From contig QFOX01000089.1 of NCBI GenBank assembly GCA_003241645.1, forward strand, positions 1 to 6,406: DNA of 6,406 nucleotides, read 5' to 3'. The translations under genes and the position numbers were made by a program. Each line of letters begins with the position of its first letter. The first letter of the stretch is position 1. This document shows, piece by piece, positions 1-6,020 of this stretch. The notes beneath the pieces were generated by a model. The model had not been told where the DNA came from, ran no database searches, and saw only the letters and a list, made by a program, of their open reading frames with translations. Origin of the DNA: Azospirillum brasilense (GTDB lineage: Bacteria; Pseudomonadota; Alphaproteobacteria; Rickettsiales; UBA3002).

Positions 1-195
1 GGCAAAATATTTGTCGCGGAAGGTCTGGGCGGCGGTGATGTAGCGGTTCGCGTCGGTGCTGATGGTGCGCAGCTCCGCCGCGCGGATCAGCGACTGGCCG
101 CCGAGGATGCCGCCGGTGAGCAGGCCGAGGATGACCAGCACAATGGAAAGCTCCACAAGGCTGAAACCATGGGTGGGGGATGGGCGGTGCATCAT
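1..195 (-). CDS. Prepilin-like protein, N-terminal part (runs off left edge)
   Basis: This is the first 65 codons of a prepilin/pseudopilin-like gene; the rest lies beyond the window edge. The translation starts MMHRPSPTHG and continues FSLVELSIVLVILGLL, a class III signal sequence: short polar leader, Gly at -1, Phe at +1, Glu at +5, then a hydrophobic helix. A prepilin peptidase would cut between G10 and F11 and methylate the Phe (known for the family). The visible part ends in FRDKYFA, the same segment found at residues 53-59 of the three complete paralogues to the right, so it belongs to the same family. Two ATG codons are adjacent (195 and 192) and either could be the start. Its leader is longer (9-10 residues) and has the canonical Gly, unlike the four-residue Ala-ending leaders of the paralogues. 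It lies 37 bases downstream of the bmp stop codon. No Shine-Dalgarno is visible. Confidence 0.9.
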   Translation of the reverse strand, partial: MMHRPSPTHGFSLVELSIVLVILGLLTGGILGGQSLIRAAELRTISTDANRYITAAQTFRDKYFA

Positions 196-203
196 ACGAT
201 ATG

Positions 204-232
204 AATATACAGAAAAAGGGTGAATCGCGCAA
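204..232 (-). promoter_or_regulatory. Possible promoter of the left-edge prepilin-like gene
   Basis: On the minus strand a TTGCGC hexamer (232-227) is followed, 17 bases later, by TATATT (209-204). The -10 matches consensus at five of six positions and the -35 at only three. Transcription would begin about 197, leaving almost no 5' leader before the ATG at 195, which would fit the absence of a Shine-Dalgarno. There is no terminator hairpin between bmp and this gene, so read-through from bmp is an alternative. Confidence 0.3.
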
Positions 233-1228
233 TTATTTCGGCGAATAGGCCTCGACCGTGATGGTGCCGTTGATGATGCGTTCCTTGGCGGTCGCCACTT
301 CTTCGATCAGCTGCTCGGAGATGAGGGTTTTGTTGTTCTGGTCCACCGCGTAATCCAGCGCGCCTTCCTTAATGCCGAGGTATTTGATGCCCGGGCTCCA
401 TTTGCCGTCGCGGCTGGTCTTCAGCGCGTCGTACACGGCAATATCTACCCGTTTGACCAGCGAGGTGAGTACATGGCCGGGGAACAGGCCGTTCTGGTTG
501 GTATCCACGCCAATGGCGTAATGCCCGGTCTCGTTGGCGGCGCGCAGCACCCCAAGGCCCGAGCCCCCGGCGGCGGCAAAGATCACATCCGCCCCGCTTT
601 TGAACTGCTTCACGGCCAGCGCGTGCGCCCCGTCGGGGTCGCTCCACGCTTCGGGGCGGGTGCCCACCATGGCCACGTCCACGGTCACATCCGGGTTGGC
701 GTAGCGCGCGCCCTGGATGTAGCCTTTGTTGAAGTTGCGGATCAGCGGAATATCCATGCCGCCAATAAAGCCGATATGGCCCGAATCGCTCGTGCGCCCG
801 GCAATGATGCCCACAAGGAACGCGCCTTCATTGTCGCGGAAGCTGACCGACTGCACGTTGGAGAACAGCGGCGGCACCAGCCCGTCCACCACGGTGAATT
901 TGGTGTTGGGGTAGCGCTCGGCAAGGTTCAGCACGGGCATCACGTTCTGGTAGCCCACGGCGATGATGGGCGAGGCGCCCGAATCGGCCACGCGCTTGAT
1001 CACGGCGGTGATGTTCTCGCTGCCCATCATGCGGTGTTCCTGCACGCGCATGCCGTATTCGCGTTCGGCCTTCTCCAGCCCGGCGCGGGCCGCGTCAATA
1101 AAGGCGCGGTCCGAATCCGAGCCCGAGTAAAGATAGACGATGGCGGGGTTGAACTTCTCCTTTGCCAGTGCCGGGCTTCCCGGAATGGCCAGCAGTGCGC
1201 TGCAAAGGAGCAAAAACAAGTGACGCAT
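233..1228 (-). CDS. BMP-family (BmpA/PnrA-like) periplasmic solute-binding protein
   Basis: This 331-residue protein is exported to the periplasm and belongs to the BMP family (PF02608), whose studied members bind purine nucleosides for ABC importers. Residues 1-22 form a signal peptide (MRHLF, hydrophobic core, then ALA before KEKF) suited to signal peptidase I; Cys9 is too close to the start for a lipobox. Family landmarks are AVGYQNV (90-96), FTVVDG (111-116), SVSFRDNEGAFLVGIIAG (127-144), GHIGFIGGMDIPLI (150-163), NKGYIQGA (167-174), DVIFAAAGGSG (214-224), GVDTNQNG (240-247) and TSLVKRVD (255-262). Asp242 and Lys259 lie in segments that contact ligand in relatives. The reading frame is open far upstream, but ATG 1228 is preferred because it begins the signal peptide and has GGAG ten bases upstream; ATG 1267 is an in-frame alternative that would bury the signal. 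No ATPase or permease is nearby, so ligand and transporter are unknown. It is divergent from pepP. Confidence 0.9.
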   Translation of the reverse strand: MRHLFLLLCSALLAIPGSPALAKEKFNPAIVYLYSGSDSDRAFIDAARAGLEKAEREYGMRVQEHRMMGSENITAVIKRVADSGASPIIAVGYQNVMPVLNLAERYPNTKFTVVDGLVPPLFSNVQSVSFRDNEGAFLVGIIAGRTSDSGHIGFIGGMDIPLIRNFNKGYIQGARYANPDVTVDVAMVGTRPEAWSDPDGAHALAVKQFKSGADVIFAAAGGSGLGVLRAANETGHYAIGVDTNQNGLFPGHVLTSLVKRVDIAVYDALKTSRDGKWSPGIKYLGIKEGALDYAVDQNNKTLISEQLIEEVATAKERIINGTITVEAYSPK

Positions 1229-1238
1229 TTTTCGGTGT

Positions 1239-1242
1239 CTCC
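1239..1242 (-). promoter_or_regulatory. Ribosome binding site of the BMP gene
   Basis: GGAG on the minus strand lies ten bases before the ATG at 1228. It supports that start over the in-frame ATG at 1267 and over the long upstream open frame that runs antisense through pepP. Confidence 0.55.
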
Positions 1243-1264
1243 GGGTTGTGCAGAGGTTGTCGCT

Positions 1265-1284
1265 CATGCCTTGTAACCGGCATG
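1265..1284. repeat. Short inverted repeat in the bmp leader
   Basis: CATGCC (1265-1270) and GGCATG (1279-1284) are perfect inverted arms around the eight-base loop TTGTAACC. It would lie in the bmp 5' leader if transcription starts upstream, and it covers the alternative ATG at 1267. A six-base stem could arise by chance, but it stands next to a much stronger dyad at 1289-1340. Confidence 0.5.
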
Positions 1285-1288
1285 TTTC

Positions 1289-1340
1289 TGTGCGAGGTTG
1301 CAAGCTTATAACCCACTCGAATGCTTTGCAACATCGCACA
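1289..1340. repeat. Long inverted repeat in the bmp/pepP divergent region (candidate operator)
   Basis: The left arm TGTGCGAGGTTGCAA (1289-1303) is the reverse complement of the right arm TTGCAACATCGCACA (1326-1340) at 14 of 15 positions; the only mismatch is 1296 against 1333. Two more pairs (G1304-C1324 and C1305-G1323) continue inward past a single bulged T1325. The 22-base spacer contains TATAAC. The right arm ends on the A of the pepP start codon. It could be a pair of operator half-sites for a regulator controlling both divergent genes, or an RNA hairpin at the pepP start. The dyad is seen directly; the function is inferred. Confidence 0.75.
1307..1312 (+). promoter_or_regulatory. Possible -10 box for pepP
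   Basis: TATAAC matches the -10 consensus at five of six positions and sits inside the spacer of the 1289-1340 dyad, 27 bases before the pepP ATG. No good -35 hexamer is present at the right distance (around 1284-1290 reads GTTTCTG). The overlapping complement offers TATAAG (1310-1305) for transcription toward bmp, so both genes might start here. Confidence 0.3.
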
Positions 1341-3136
1341 TGACCCCACGCCCTGATTTTATCGCCCGCCTTGCGGCCCTTAGTGAAACCCTCAGCAACC
1401 ATTGCGTGGATGCCTATCTGCAGCCCATGGCCGACGCGTTCCAGGGTGAATACATCCCCGCCTTTGCGGCGCGCTTGCCGTACCTTACGGGCTTTACCGG
1501 CTCGGCGGGCATGGGGCTGTTCTTCGCGCAGCCCGACCATGCGCGCCCGCACACCCTGTTCACCGACGGGCGCTACACCCTGCAGGCACAGCAGGAGCTG
1601 GCGGGCACGGGCGTGGTGCCGGTCAACAGCGTGGAAGTAACGCTGGCGCAGTACCTTACCACGCTGGGTGCGCCGGCCATTCGCATTGGCTACGATGCGT
1701 GGCTGGTCACCCACGCGCAGCTGAACGCGTGGCAGCAGGCCCTGCCGCAGGCAACGTTCGTGGCCATGCCCAACCCGGTGGATGCGATCTGGGCCGACCG
1801 CCCGGCCGCTCCGGCCGGCGACGTTACGCTGCACCCCGAGTCGCTTTCCGGCGCGACCTATGCGCAAAAGCGCGACGCGGTGCTGGGCGCCGTGCGCCAC
1901 AAACAATGCGACGGGGTGCTGCTGACCCTGCCGGATGGCATCAACTGGTTGCTCAACATGCGTGGCAGCGACATTCCGTTCAACCCGCTATTGTTGGGCT
2001 ATTTACAGCTTTCGCTGGCGGGTGAGGCGGTGCTGTTCACCTACGAACGCGCGTTGCCAGCGCCCGTGGCCACCTATCTGGCCGAGCAGCGCGTCAGCCA
2101 CCGCAGCATCGAGGCGATGGACGCTAGCATCTTTGCCGCCGGAAGCCGCTGGCTGATCGATCCGACTGTTTCCGCGCAGGCATGGTGGGAACTGGCCGCG
2201 CAGGCAGGGGCCACGCTGGTAAGTGGTGATGACCCGACCTTGCTGCCGAAGGCGTGCAAGAACGCGGTGGAGCTGGATGGCATCCGTGCTGCCCATGTGC
2301 GCGACGGTGCGGCGCTTTCGCGGTTCCTCTGCTGGTTCGACCATCAGGTCGGCGCGGGGCGCTTCCCCACCGAATTGCAGGTGGTCGATGCGCTGGAGCA
2401 GATCCGCGCGCGCGACAACCGCTACCGTGGCGCAAGCTTTGCCACCATCGCGGGCTCCGGCGCGCATGGGGCCATCGTGCATTACCGCGCCACGGCCGAA
2501 AGCGACCGCCGCGTGCAGAAGGGCGAGCTGTTCCTGCTGGATTCGGGCGGCCAATACGAAGACGGCACGACCGACGTGACACGTACCGTGACCGTGGGCG
2601 TGCCCACCAGCGCCATGAAAGCGCATAACACGCGCGTGCTGAAAGGCCATATCGCGCTGGCCATGGCGCGCTTCCCGGAAGGCACCAGCGGCGCGCAGCT
2701 GGACGTGCTGGCCCGCCAGTATCTGTGGGAAGCCGGGCTGGACTATGCGCATGGCACGGGCCATGGCGTGGGCGCGTTCCTGTGCGTGCATGAGGGGCCG
2801 CAGCGCATTGCCACCAAAGGGTCGGCCGTGGCGCTGCAACCCGGCATGATCCTCAGCAACGAGCCGGGCTATTACGCGACGGGGCAATACGGCATCCGCA
2901 TCGAGAATCTGGTGGCGGTGGTGCAATTGGGCCAGACCGAGCATGGCAAGAAATTGCTGGGCTTTGAAACGCTGACGCTGGCGCCCATTGATACACGGCT
3001 GGTCGAAGTTTCGATGCTTAGCGTGACGGAACGCAACTGGCTGAACGCTTACCACCAGCGTGTCTACAAAACCCATGTGGACGCCATGGGCGGCAAGGAA
3101 CGCGACTGGCTGGCCGCCGCTACCCGCGCGATCTAG
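1340..3136 (+). CDS. pepP: Xaa-Pro aminopeptidase (aminopeptidase P, M24B, APP1-like)
   Basis: The 598-residue protein would release the N-terminal residue from peptides with proline in second position, in the cytosol (no signal peptide or membrane segment). It has the three-domain architecture of human XPNPEP1: an N-terminal creatinase-like domain with YLTGFTGSAG (48-57) and LFTDGRYTLQA (73-83), a second creatinase-like domain around INWLLNMRGSD (201-211), then a pita-bread catalytic domain from about residue 300. The five dinuclear-metal ligands are Asp401 and Asp412 (DSGGQYEDGTTDVTRT), His475 (HGTGHGVG), Glu508 (NEPGYY) and Glu522 (RIEN). Spacing matches the human enzyme to within one residue. 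Catalytic histidines His381 (IVHYRA) and His484 (VHEGP) are also present. The C-terminal segment with WLNAYHQRVY is the M24 C-terminal extension. ATG 1340 is chosen; an in-frame TTG at 1298 would add 14 unlikely residues. No clear Shine-Dalgarno precedes it. It is divergent from bmp and convergent with a pilin-like gene across one base. The short E. coli-type PepP (about 440 aa) is a different architecture. Confidence 0.95.
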   Translation: MTPRPDFIARLAALSETLSNHCVDAYLQPMADAFQGEYIPAFAARLPYLTGFTGSAGMGLFFAQPDHARPHTLFTDGRYTLQAQQELAGTGVVPVNSVEVTLAQYLTTLGAPAIRIGYDAWLVTHAQLNAWQQALPQATFVAMPNPVDAIWADRPAAPAGDVTLHPESLSGATYAQKRDAVLGAVRHKQCDGVLLTLPDGINWLLNMRGSDIPFNPLLLGYLQLSLAGEAVLFTYERALPAPVATYLAEQRVSHRSIEAMDASIFAAGSRWLIDPTVSAQAWWELAAQAGATLVSGDDPTLLPKACKNAVELDGIRAAHVRDGAALSRFLCWFDHQVGAGRFPTELQVVDALEQIRARDNRYRGASFATIAGSGAHGAIVHYRATAESDRRVQKGELFLLDSGGQYEDGTTDVTRTVTVGVPTSAMKAHNTRVLKGHIALAMARFPEGTSGAQLDVLARQYLWEAGLDYAHGTGHGVGAFLCVHEGPQRIATKGSAVALQPGMILSNEPGYYATGQYGIRIENLVAVVQLGQTEHGKKLLGFETLTLAPIDTRLVEVSMLSVTERNWLNAYHQRVYKTHVDAMGGKERDWLAAATRAI

Positions 3137-3137
3137 T

Positions 3138-3941
3138 CTAAATACCCGTATTCATGATGAGCGAGCAGTTCGTGCCCGTGTTGCTCAGCAGGTAGGTGGA
3201 CGACGCCGCGATCGATGATGCGGTGGTCGTCACCGGCGTGGTGCACGCAATGTTCACGTTCGATTCCGCCTGCCATTTTACCGTGCGAACCCGGCCAAGG
3301 CCCGGCATGCCATCATCCACCTTGGTGTCGATGTTCCATGCCTCTTCCGGCTTCATCACCTTGTTGGTGCCGATATTGCCGGTGCCGTAGCGGAAGGCGT
3401 TGCCATACTCGCCGTCAAAATAGTCGGGGCTGGTGATGTCCTGCTGGCCAAGATAATAGACGAGCCATTGCGCGTTGGGGAATTTGGATTTGGGAATGTT
3501 CGGCGTGCTGGTGGAGCCATACACCGTCACGGAGTTGGCGTGGTTCGACACGCCCGTGAAGGTGCCCTCGATCAGCCCGGCATTGGCCAGATGCTGCCAG
3601 AAACGGAAGGTTTCGTTCGCCACGGTGGCGTTGCCGGTTGTGAGCATGCCATTGCCATCGCCGTTGCAGGTGGGAATGCCGGGAGCCGTCGTGTTGGTGT
3701 TGTTGCCGGGGCAGGCGGCGGCCGTGCCCCAGAAGGCCGTGGCGTTGTTCATGTCACCAGGAATGGCGAAGTATTTGTCGCGGAAGGTGTGCGCCGCCGT
3801 GACCCAGCGGTTATATTCATTGCTGACCGAGCGGATCTCCGCCGCGCGGATGAGCGATTGCCCACTAAGGATGCCCCCGGTCAATAATCCGAGAATGACC
3901 AGAACGATGGAGAGCTCAACCAAACTAAAAGCACTGCGCAT
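3138..3941 (-). CDS. Prepilin-like protein, third in tandem array
   Basis: This 267-residue protein has an N-terminal prepilin signal: MRSA, then FSLVELSIVLVILGLL (F5 as +1, E9 as +5). The residue at -1 is Ala instead of Gly. The hydrophobic helix would anchor it in the inner membrane before assembly, with the C-terminal domain periplasmic or on the surface. After a helix (about 28-57) come PGDMNNATAFWG (61-72), a loop between C77 and C92 followed by NGDGNG (93-98), FWQHLANAGLIEG (114-126), YFDGEYGNAFR (174-184), AWNIDTKVDDGMPG (201-214) and a C-terminal C233/C259 pair. The cysteine pairs probably form disulphides, the last resembling the D-region of type IV pilins (inference). NGDGNG could bind calcium. 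Its C-terminal VRTVKWQAE is shared with the array's first gene but not the second. The start is preceded by only a weak GGG. A 78-base gap separates it from the gene upstream. Exact role (pilin, minor pilin or pseudopilin) is unknown. Confidence 0.9.
   Translation of the reverse strand: MRSAFSLVELSIVLVILGLLTGGILSGQSLIRAAEIRSVSNEYNRWVTAAHTFRDKYFAIPGDMNNATAFWGTAAACPGNNTNTTAPGIPTCNGDGNGMLTTGNATVANETFRFWQHLANAGLIEGTFTGVSNHANSVTVYGSTSTPNIPKSKFPNAQWLVYYLGQQDITSPDYFDGEYGNAFRYGTGNIGTNKVMKPEEAWNIDTKVDDGMPGLGRVRTVKWQAESNVNIACTTPVTTTASSIAASSTYLLSNTGTNCSLIMNTGI
3685..3715. repeat. 31-base exact repeat shared with 5405-5435
   Basis: These 31 bases, inside the segment coding the CPGNNTNTTAPG loop of the third array gene, are identical to 5405-5435 in the first array gene. 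The intervening second gene has several differences in the same place (around 4568-4599). Identity at synonymous positions points to recent duplication or gene conversion between non-adjacent copies. Confidence 0.85.
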
Positions 3942-4019
3942 AAATACCCATTACCACATATTAAGGATGCGCGCAACGCACGCGCGATTTTCTCAGCGGG
4001 GCAGGGCCCGTAACCCATT

Positions 4020-4826
4020 CTAGAAGCCCGTTTTCATGACCAGCGAACAGTTGGAAGCCGTGTTCGTGAGCACATAGGTGGATTGCGCGGCAATGGAGGA
4101 CGCGACCGTGTAGGCCGGTTCCGAACATGCCTGCGTAATCGTGGCCGATGCCATGTTCTTCAGGCTGGTGATGTTACCGGTGCCGGGCTTCCCATCGTCC
4201 ATTTTTGTGTCGATGTTCCAGGCATCTTCTGCCTTGAATGACCGCACCAAGGTGTTCGTACCTGTGCCAAAGCGCAGGGCGTTGCCATAGTTACCGTCGA
4301 AATAGATGGTGTTGGTAAAATCCACCGAACCCACGATGACGATGTTCCAATGAACATTCTGGTCGAACTTGGAACGTGGCACGTTCGGGGTCGTGCGTGA
4401 ATCAAGTGTGTTGGTCGAGTTAGCGGAATTGGCAACACCGGTATAGCTGCCTTCAATAAGTCCCGCATTCGCCAATTGTTGCCAGAAGCGATAGGTTTCA
4501 TTCGCAATCGTAGGCGAGCCATTCGCGATCTGGCCATTTCCATCGCCATTGCAGGTCGGCACACCGGTGGTGGTTGTATCGGTGTTGTTTCCGGGGCAGG
4601 CAGCCGCGGTGCCCCAAAATGCCGTGGCATTGTTCATATCGCCGGGAAGGGCGAAATATTTGTCGCGGAAGGTCTGCGAGGCGGTGATCCAGCGATTATA
4701 TTCGGTAGGCACCGCGCGAAGTTCGGCAGCATGAATGAGCGCCTGCCCACCAAGGATGCCGCCGGTAAGCAACCCGAGAATCACCAGAACGATGGAAAGT
4801 TCGACTAAACTGAAGGCCTGCTGCAT
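4020..4826 (-). CDS. Prepilin-like protein, second in tandem array
   Basis: This 268-residue paralogue starts MQQA followed by FSLVELSIVLVILGLL, again with Ala at -1, Phe at +1 and Glu at +5. It carries the same landmarks: FRDKYFALPGD (53-63), C77/C92 with NGDGNG (93-98), FWQQLANAGLIEG (114-126), YFDGNYGNALR (175-185), AWNIDTKMDDGKPG (202-215) and C234/C260, ending in KTGF. Residues 1-61 are almost identical to the first gene of the array, whereas residues about 218-228 (NITSLKNMAS) differ from both neighbours, which have VRTVKWQAE. The middle (131-172) is the most variable part. The frame is open upstream to 4964 but inside the neighbouring gene; ATG 4826 is right because the prepilin leader begins there and AAGGA lies ten bases before it. 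Only 19 bases separate it from the preceding gene, so the two are probably co-transcribed. Confidence 0.92.
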   Translation of the reverse strand: MQQAFSLVELSIVLVILGLLTGGILGGQALIHAAELRAVPTEYNRWITASQTFRDKYFALPGDMNNATAFWGTAAACPGNNTDTTTTGVPTCNGDGNGQIANGSPTIANETYRFWQQLANAGLIEGSYTGVANSANSTNTLDSRTTPNVPRSKFDQNVHWNIVIVGSVDFTNTIYFDGNYGNALRFGTGTNTLVRSFKAEDAWNIDTKMDDGKPGTGNITSLKNMASATITQACSEPAYTVASSIAAQSTYVLTNTASNCSLVMKTGF

Positions 4827-4836
4827 CTTACAATTA

Positions 4837-4841
4837 TCCTT
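4837..4841 (-). promoter_or_regulatory. Ribosome binding site of the second array gene
   Basis: AAGGA on the minus strand lies ten bases before the ATG at 4826 and a few bases after the stop codon of the preceding paralogue (4846-4848). It fixes the start of the second gene and suggests translational coupling. Confidence 0.6.
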
Positions 4842-4845
4842 TTCC

Positions 4846-5658
4846 TTAAAACCCCGTATCCATGACCAGCGAGCAATTAATGCCCTGTACCGCAAGGTGG
4901 TATTCCGAGCTCGCGGCGATCGACACGGTCGAGCTGCGCGGTGGCGTCGAGCAGGACACAGCATTGGTCACGGCCTCTGCTTGCCATTTCACCGTGCGCA
5001 CCTTGCCGAGGGCAGGTTTACCGTCATCGATCTTTGTATCAATGTTCCATCCCTCTTCCGGTCGGAACGTGCGGCCGACGGCAAGGTTGAACGCACCGTT
5101 GCTGCCGCCCACACGGAACGCATTGCCGTATGAACCATCAAAGTAGTCCGGGTCGTTGATCTGTACCTGGCCAAGGTAGGTGATGTTCCACCACGCGTTG
5201 GAAATTTTGGAACGCGGCACGTTCGGCGTGGTCACCGAATCGTACGTGGCGGGGGTGGAGTTAAAATTCGTGACCCCGGTGAAGCTTCCTTCGATCAGCC
5301 CGGCATTCGCCAGATGTTGCCAGAAGCGGTAGGTTTCGTTCGTTGTGACCCCGCCAATGCCGATAATGCCGTCGCCATTCCCGTTGCAGGTCGGAATGCC
5401 CGGCGCCGTCGTGTTGGTGTTGTTGCCGGGGCAGGTGGCCGTGCCCCAGAAAGCCGTAGCATTCGTCATGTCGCCGGGCAGGGCAAAATATTTATCGCGA
5501 AAGGTCTGCGAAGCCGTCACCCAGCGGTTATATTCCGTAGGAACCGCGCGAAGCTCTGCCGCGCGAATGAGCGCCTGCCCACCAAGGATGCCGCCGGTAA
5601 GTAATCCGAGAATCACAAGAACGATGGAAAGTTCAACTAAGCTGAAGGCATTTCTCAT
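4846..5658 (-). CDS. Prepilin-like protein, first in tandem array
   Basis: This 270-residue paralogue is the most upstream of the array, so a promoter for the three genes should lie just beyond 5658. It starts MRNA then FSLVELSIVLVILGLL, with Ala at -1. Landmarks are FRDKYFALPGD (53-63), C76/C91 followed by NGNGDG (92-97), FWQHLANAGLIEG (112-124), TPNVPRSK (144-151), YFDGSYGNAFR (172-182), GWNIDTKIDDGKPALGKVRTVKWQAE (203-228 span) and C236/C262, ending in DTGF. Compared with its two neighbours it lacks one Ala before the first cysteine. It resembles the second gene at the N-terminus and the third gene near residues 218-228, a mosaic pattern. The start has no convincing Shine-Dalgarno. As with the others, family membership is clear while the specific role is not; no pilus or secretion assembly gene is visible here. 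Confidence 0.92.
   Translation of the reverse strand: MRNAFSLVELSIVLVILGLLTGGILGGQALIRAAELRAVPTEYNRWVTASQTFRDKYFALPGDMTNATAFWGTATCPGNNTNTTAPGIPTCNGNGDGIIGIGGVTTNETYRFWQHLANAGLIEGSFTGVTNFNSTPATYDSVTTPNVPRSKISNAWWNITYLGQVQINDPDYFDGSYGNAFRVGGSNGAFNLAVGRTFRPEEGWNIDTKIDDGKPALGKVRTVKWQAEAVTNAVSCSTPPRSSTVSIAASSEYHLAVQGINCSLVMDTGF
5405..5435. repeat. 31-base exact repeat shared with 3685-3715
   Basis: Partner copy of the repeat at 3685-3715, in the same orientation and same codon register of the paralogous gene. The match breaks at both flanks (5404 and 5436 differ from 3684 and 3716). Confidence 0.85.
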
Positions 5659-5763
5659 GCATTAAAATTACTTCATAAGGTGGGGGTGTGCAATGCCCGT
5701 TCTCGTAGATTGAATAATTTCAATGTATGGAATTATCTTTTTATAACAATATTTTGTAGGCAT

Positions 5764-5792
5764 TTTATATGTTGCACTGCAGTGCATTTCTC
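5764..5792 (-). promoter_or_regulatory. Possible promoter of the pilin-like array
   Basis: On the minus strand TATAAA (5769-5764) matches the -10 consensus at five of six positions. Seventeen bases upstream is GAGAAA (5792-5787), a poor -35. The 17-base spacer is almost filled by the perfect palindrome at 5773-5786, an arrangement typical of regulated promoters. The leader to the ATG at 5658 would be about 100 bases. A second weak candidate is TTGTTA (5748-5743) with TACATT (5726-5721). Confidence 0.3.
5773..5786. repeat. Perfect 14-bp palindrome (candidate operator)
   Basis: TGCACTGCAGTGCA is its own reverse complement with no spacer. It lies 115 bases upstream of the first pilin-like gene and inside the spacer of the possible promoter, so a dimeric regulator is a reasonable guess. 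Confidence 0.6.
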
Positions 5793-5961
5793 TGCATTCG
5801 TTAGTTATTAGTTTTTTTGTTTGCACGATTCTGCAAGCGGTGCTTTTAGGGAGAGAGAGTTTTCAGCAAACGAGTACATCGAGTGGCATAATCACAATTG
5901 GCCCAGCCGCGAAGGAGGCAGATTGGAGTCGTGTCGCCAGAGCGCAGTCAGCTTGCTGCAT

Positions 5962-6020
5962 CGCCAGTGACAGGCAGCTAGGCTGGCACTGCTTGGCACC
6001 CATCGCCAAGTCGACTGGCG
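5962..6020. repeat. Nested inverted repeats
   Basis: Outer arms CGCCAGT (5962-5968) and ACTGGCG (6014-6020) enclose a six-base hairpin CTTGGC/GCCAAG (5992-5997, 6005-6010) with a seven-base loop, and a weaker CAG/CTG pairing (5971-5973, 5983-5985 region). It can be drawn as a three-way junction. It is not a tRNA: no T-loop or anticodon arm fits. Stems of this length may occur by chance. Confidence 0.35.

Noticed and set aside
473..1276. 267-codon plus-strand open frame
   Set aside because: It is antisense to the BMP gene, which has a signal peptide, ribosome site and family motifs. The plus frame gives His/Gly/Arg-rich residues with no recognisable domain.
1298..1339. TTG start giving 14 extra residues on aminopeptidase P
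   Set aside because: It falls inside the inverted repeat and overlaps the probable -10 region. The ATG at 1340 gives a normal family N-terminus.
1229..1906. 226-codon upstream extension of the BMP reading frame
   Set aside because: It runs antisense through pepP, gives Arg-rich sequence, and would bury the signal peptide that begins at ATG 1228.
2003..3076. 357-codon minus-strand open frame
   Set aside because: It lies opposite the catalytic half of aminopeptidase P and is a GC-rich shadow frame with no family features.
3970..3986. CGCGC/GCGCG hairpin between the second and third array genes as a terminator
   Set aside because: The five-base stem is a GC alternation with no T-run in the direction of transcription (minus). 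At most it is a weak pause or processing site.
5811..5817. T-run as a rho-independent terminator on the plus strand
   Set aside because: No stem lies directly before the T-run. The nearest palindrome (5773-5786) is about 25 bases away and has no loop.
5962..6020. tRNA-like cloverleaf
   Set aside because: The outer stem is seven pairs and one arm has a seven-base loop, but there is no T-loop consensus, no anticodon arm, and it is too short for a bacterial tRNA.
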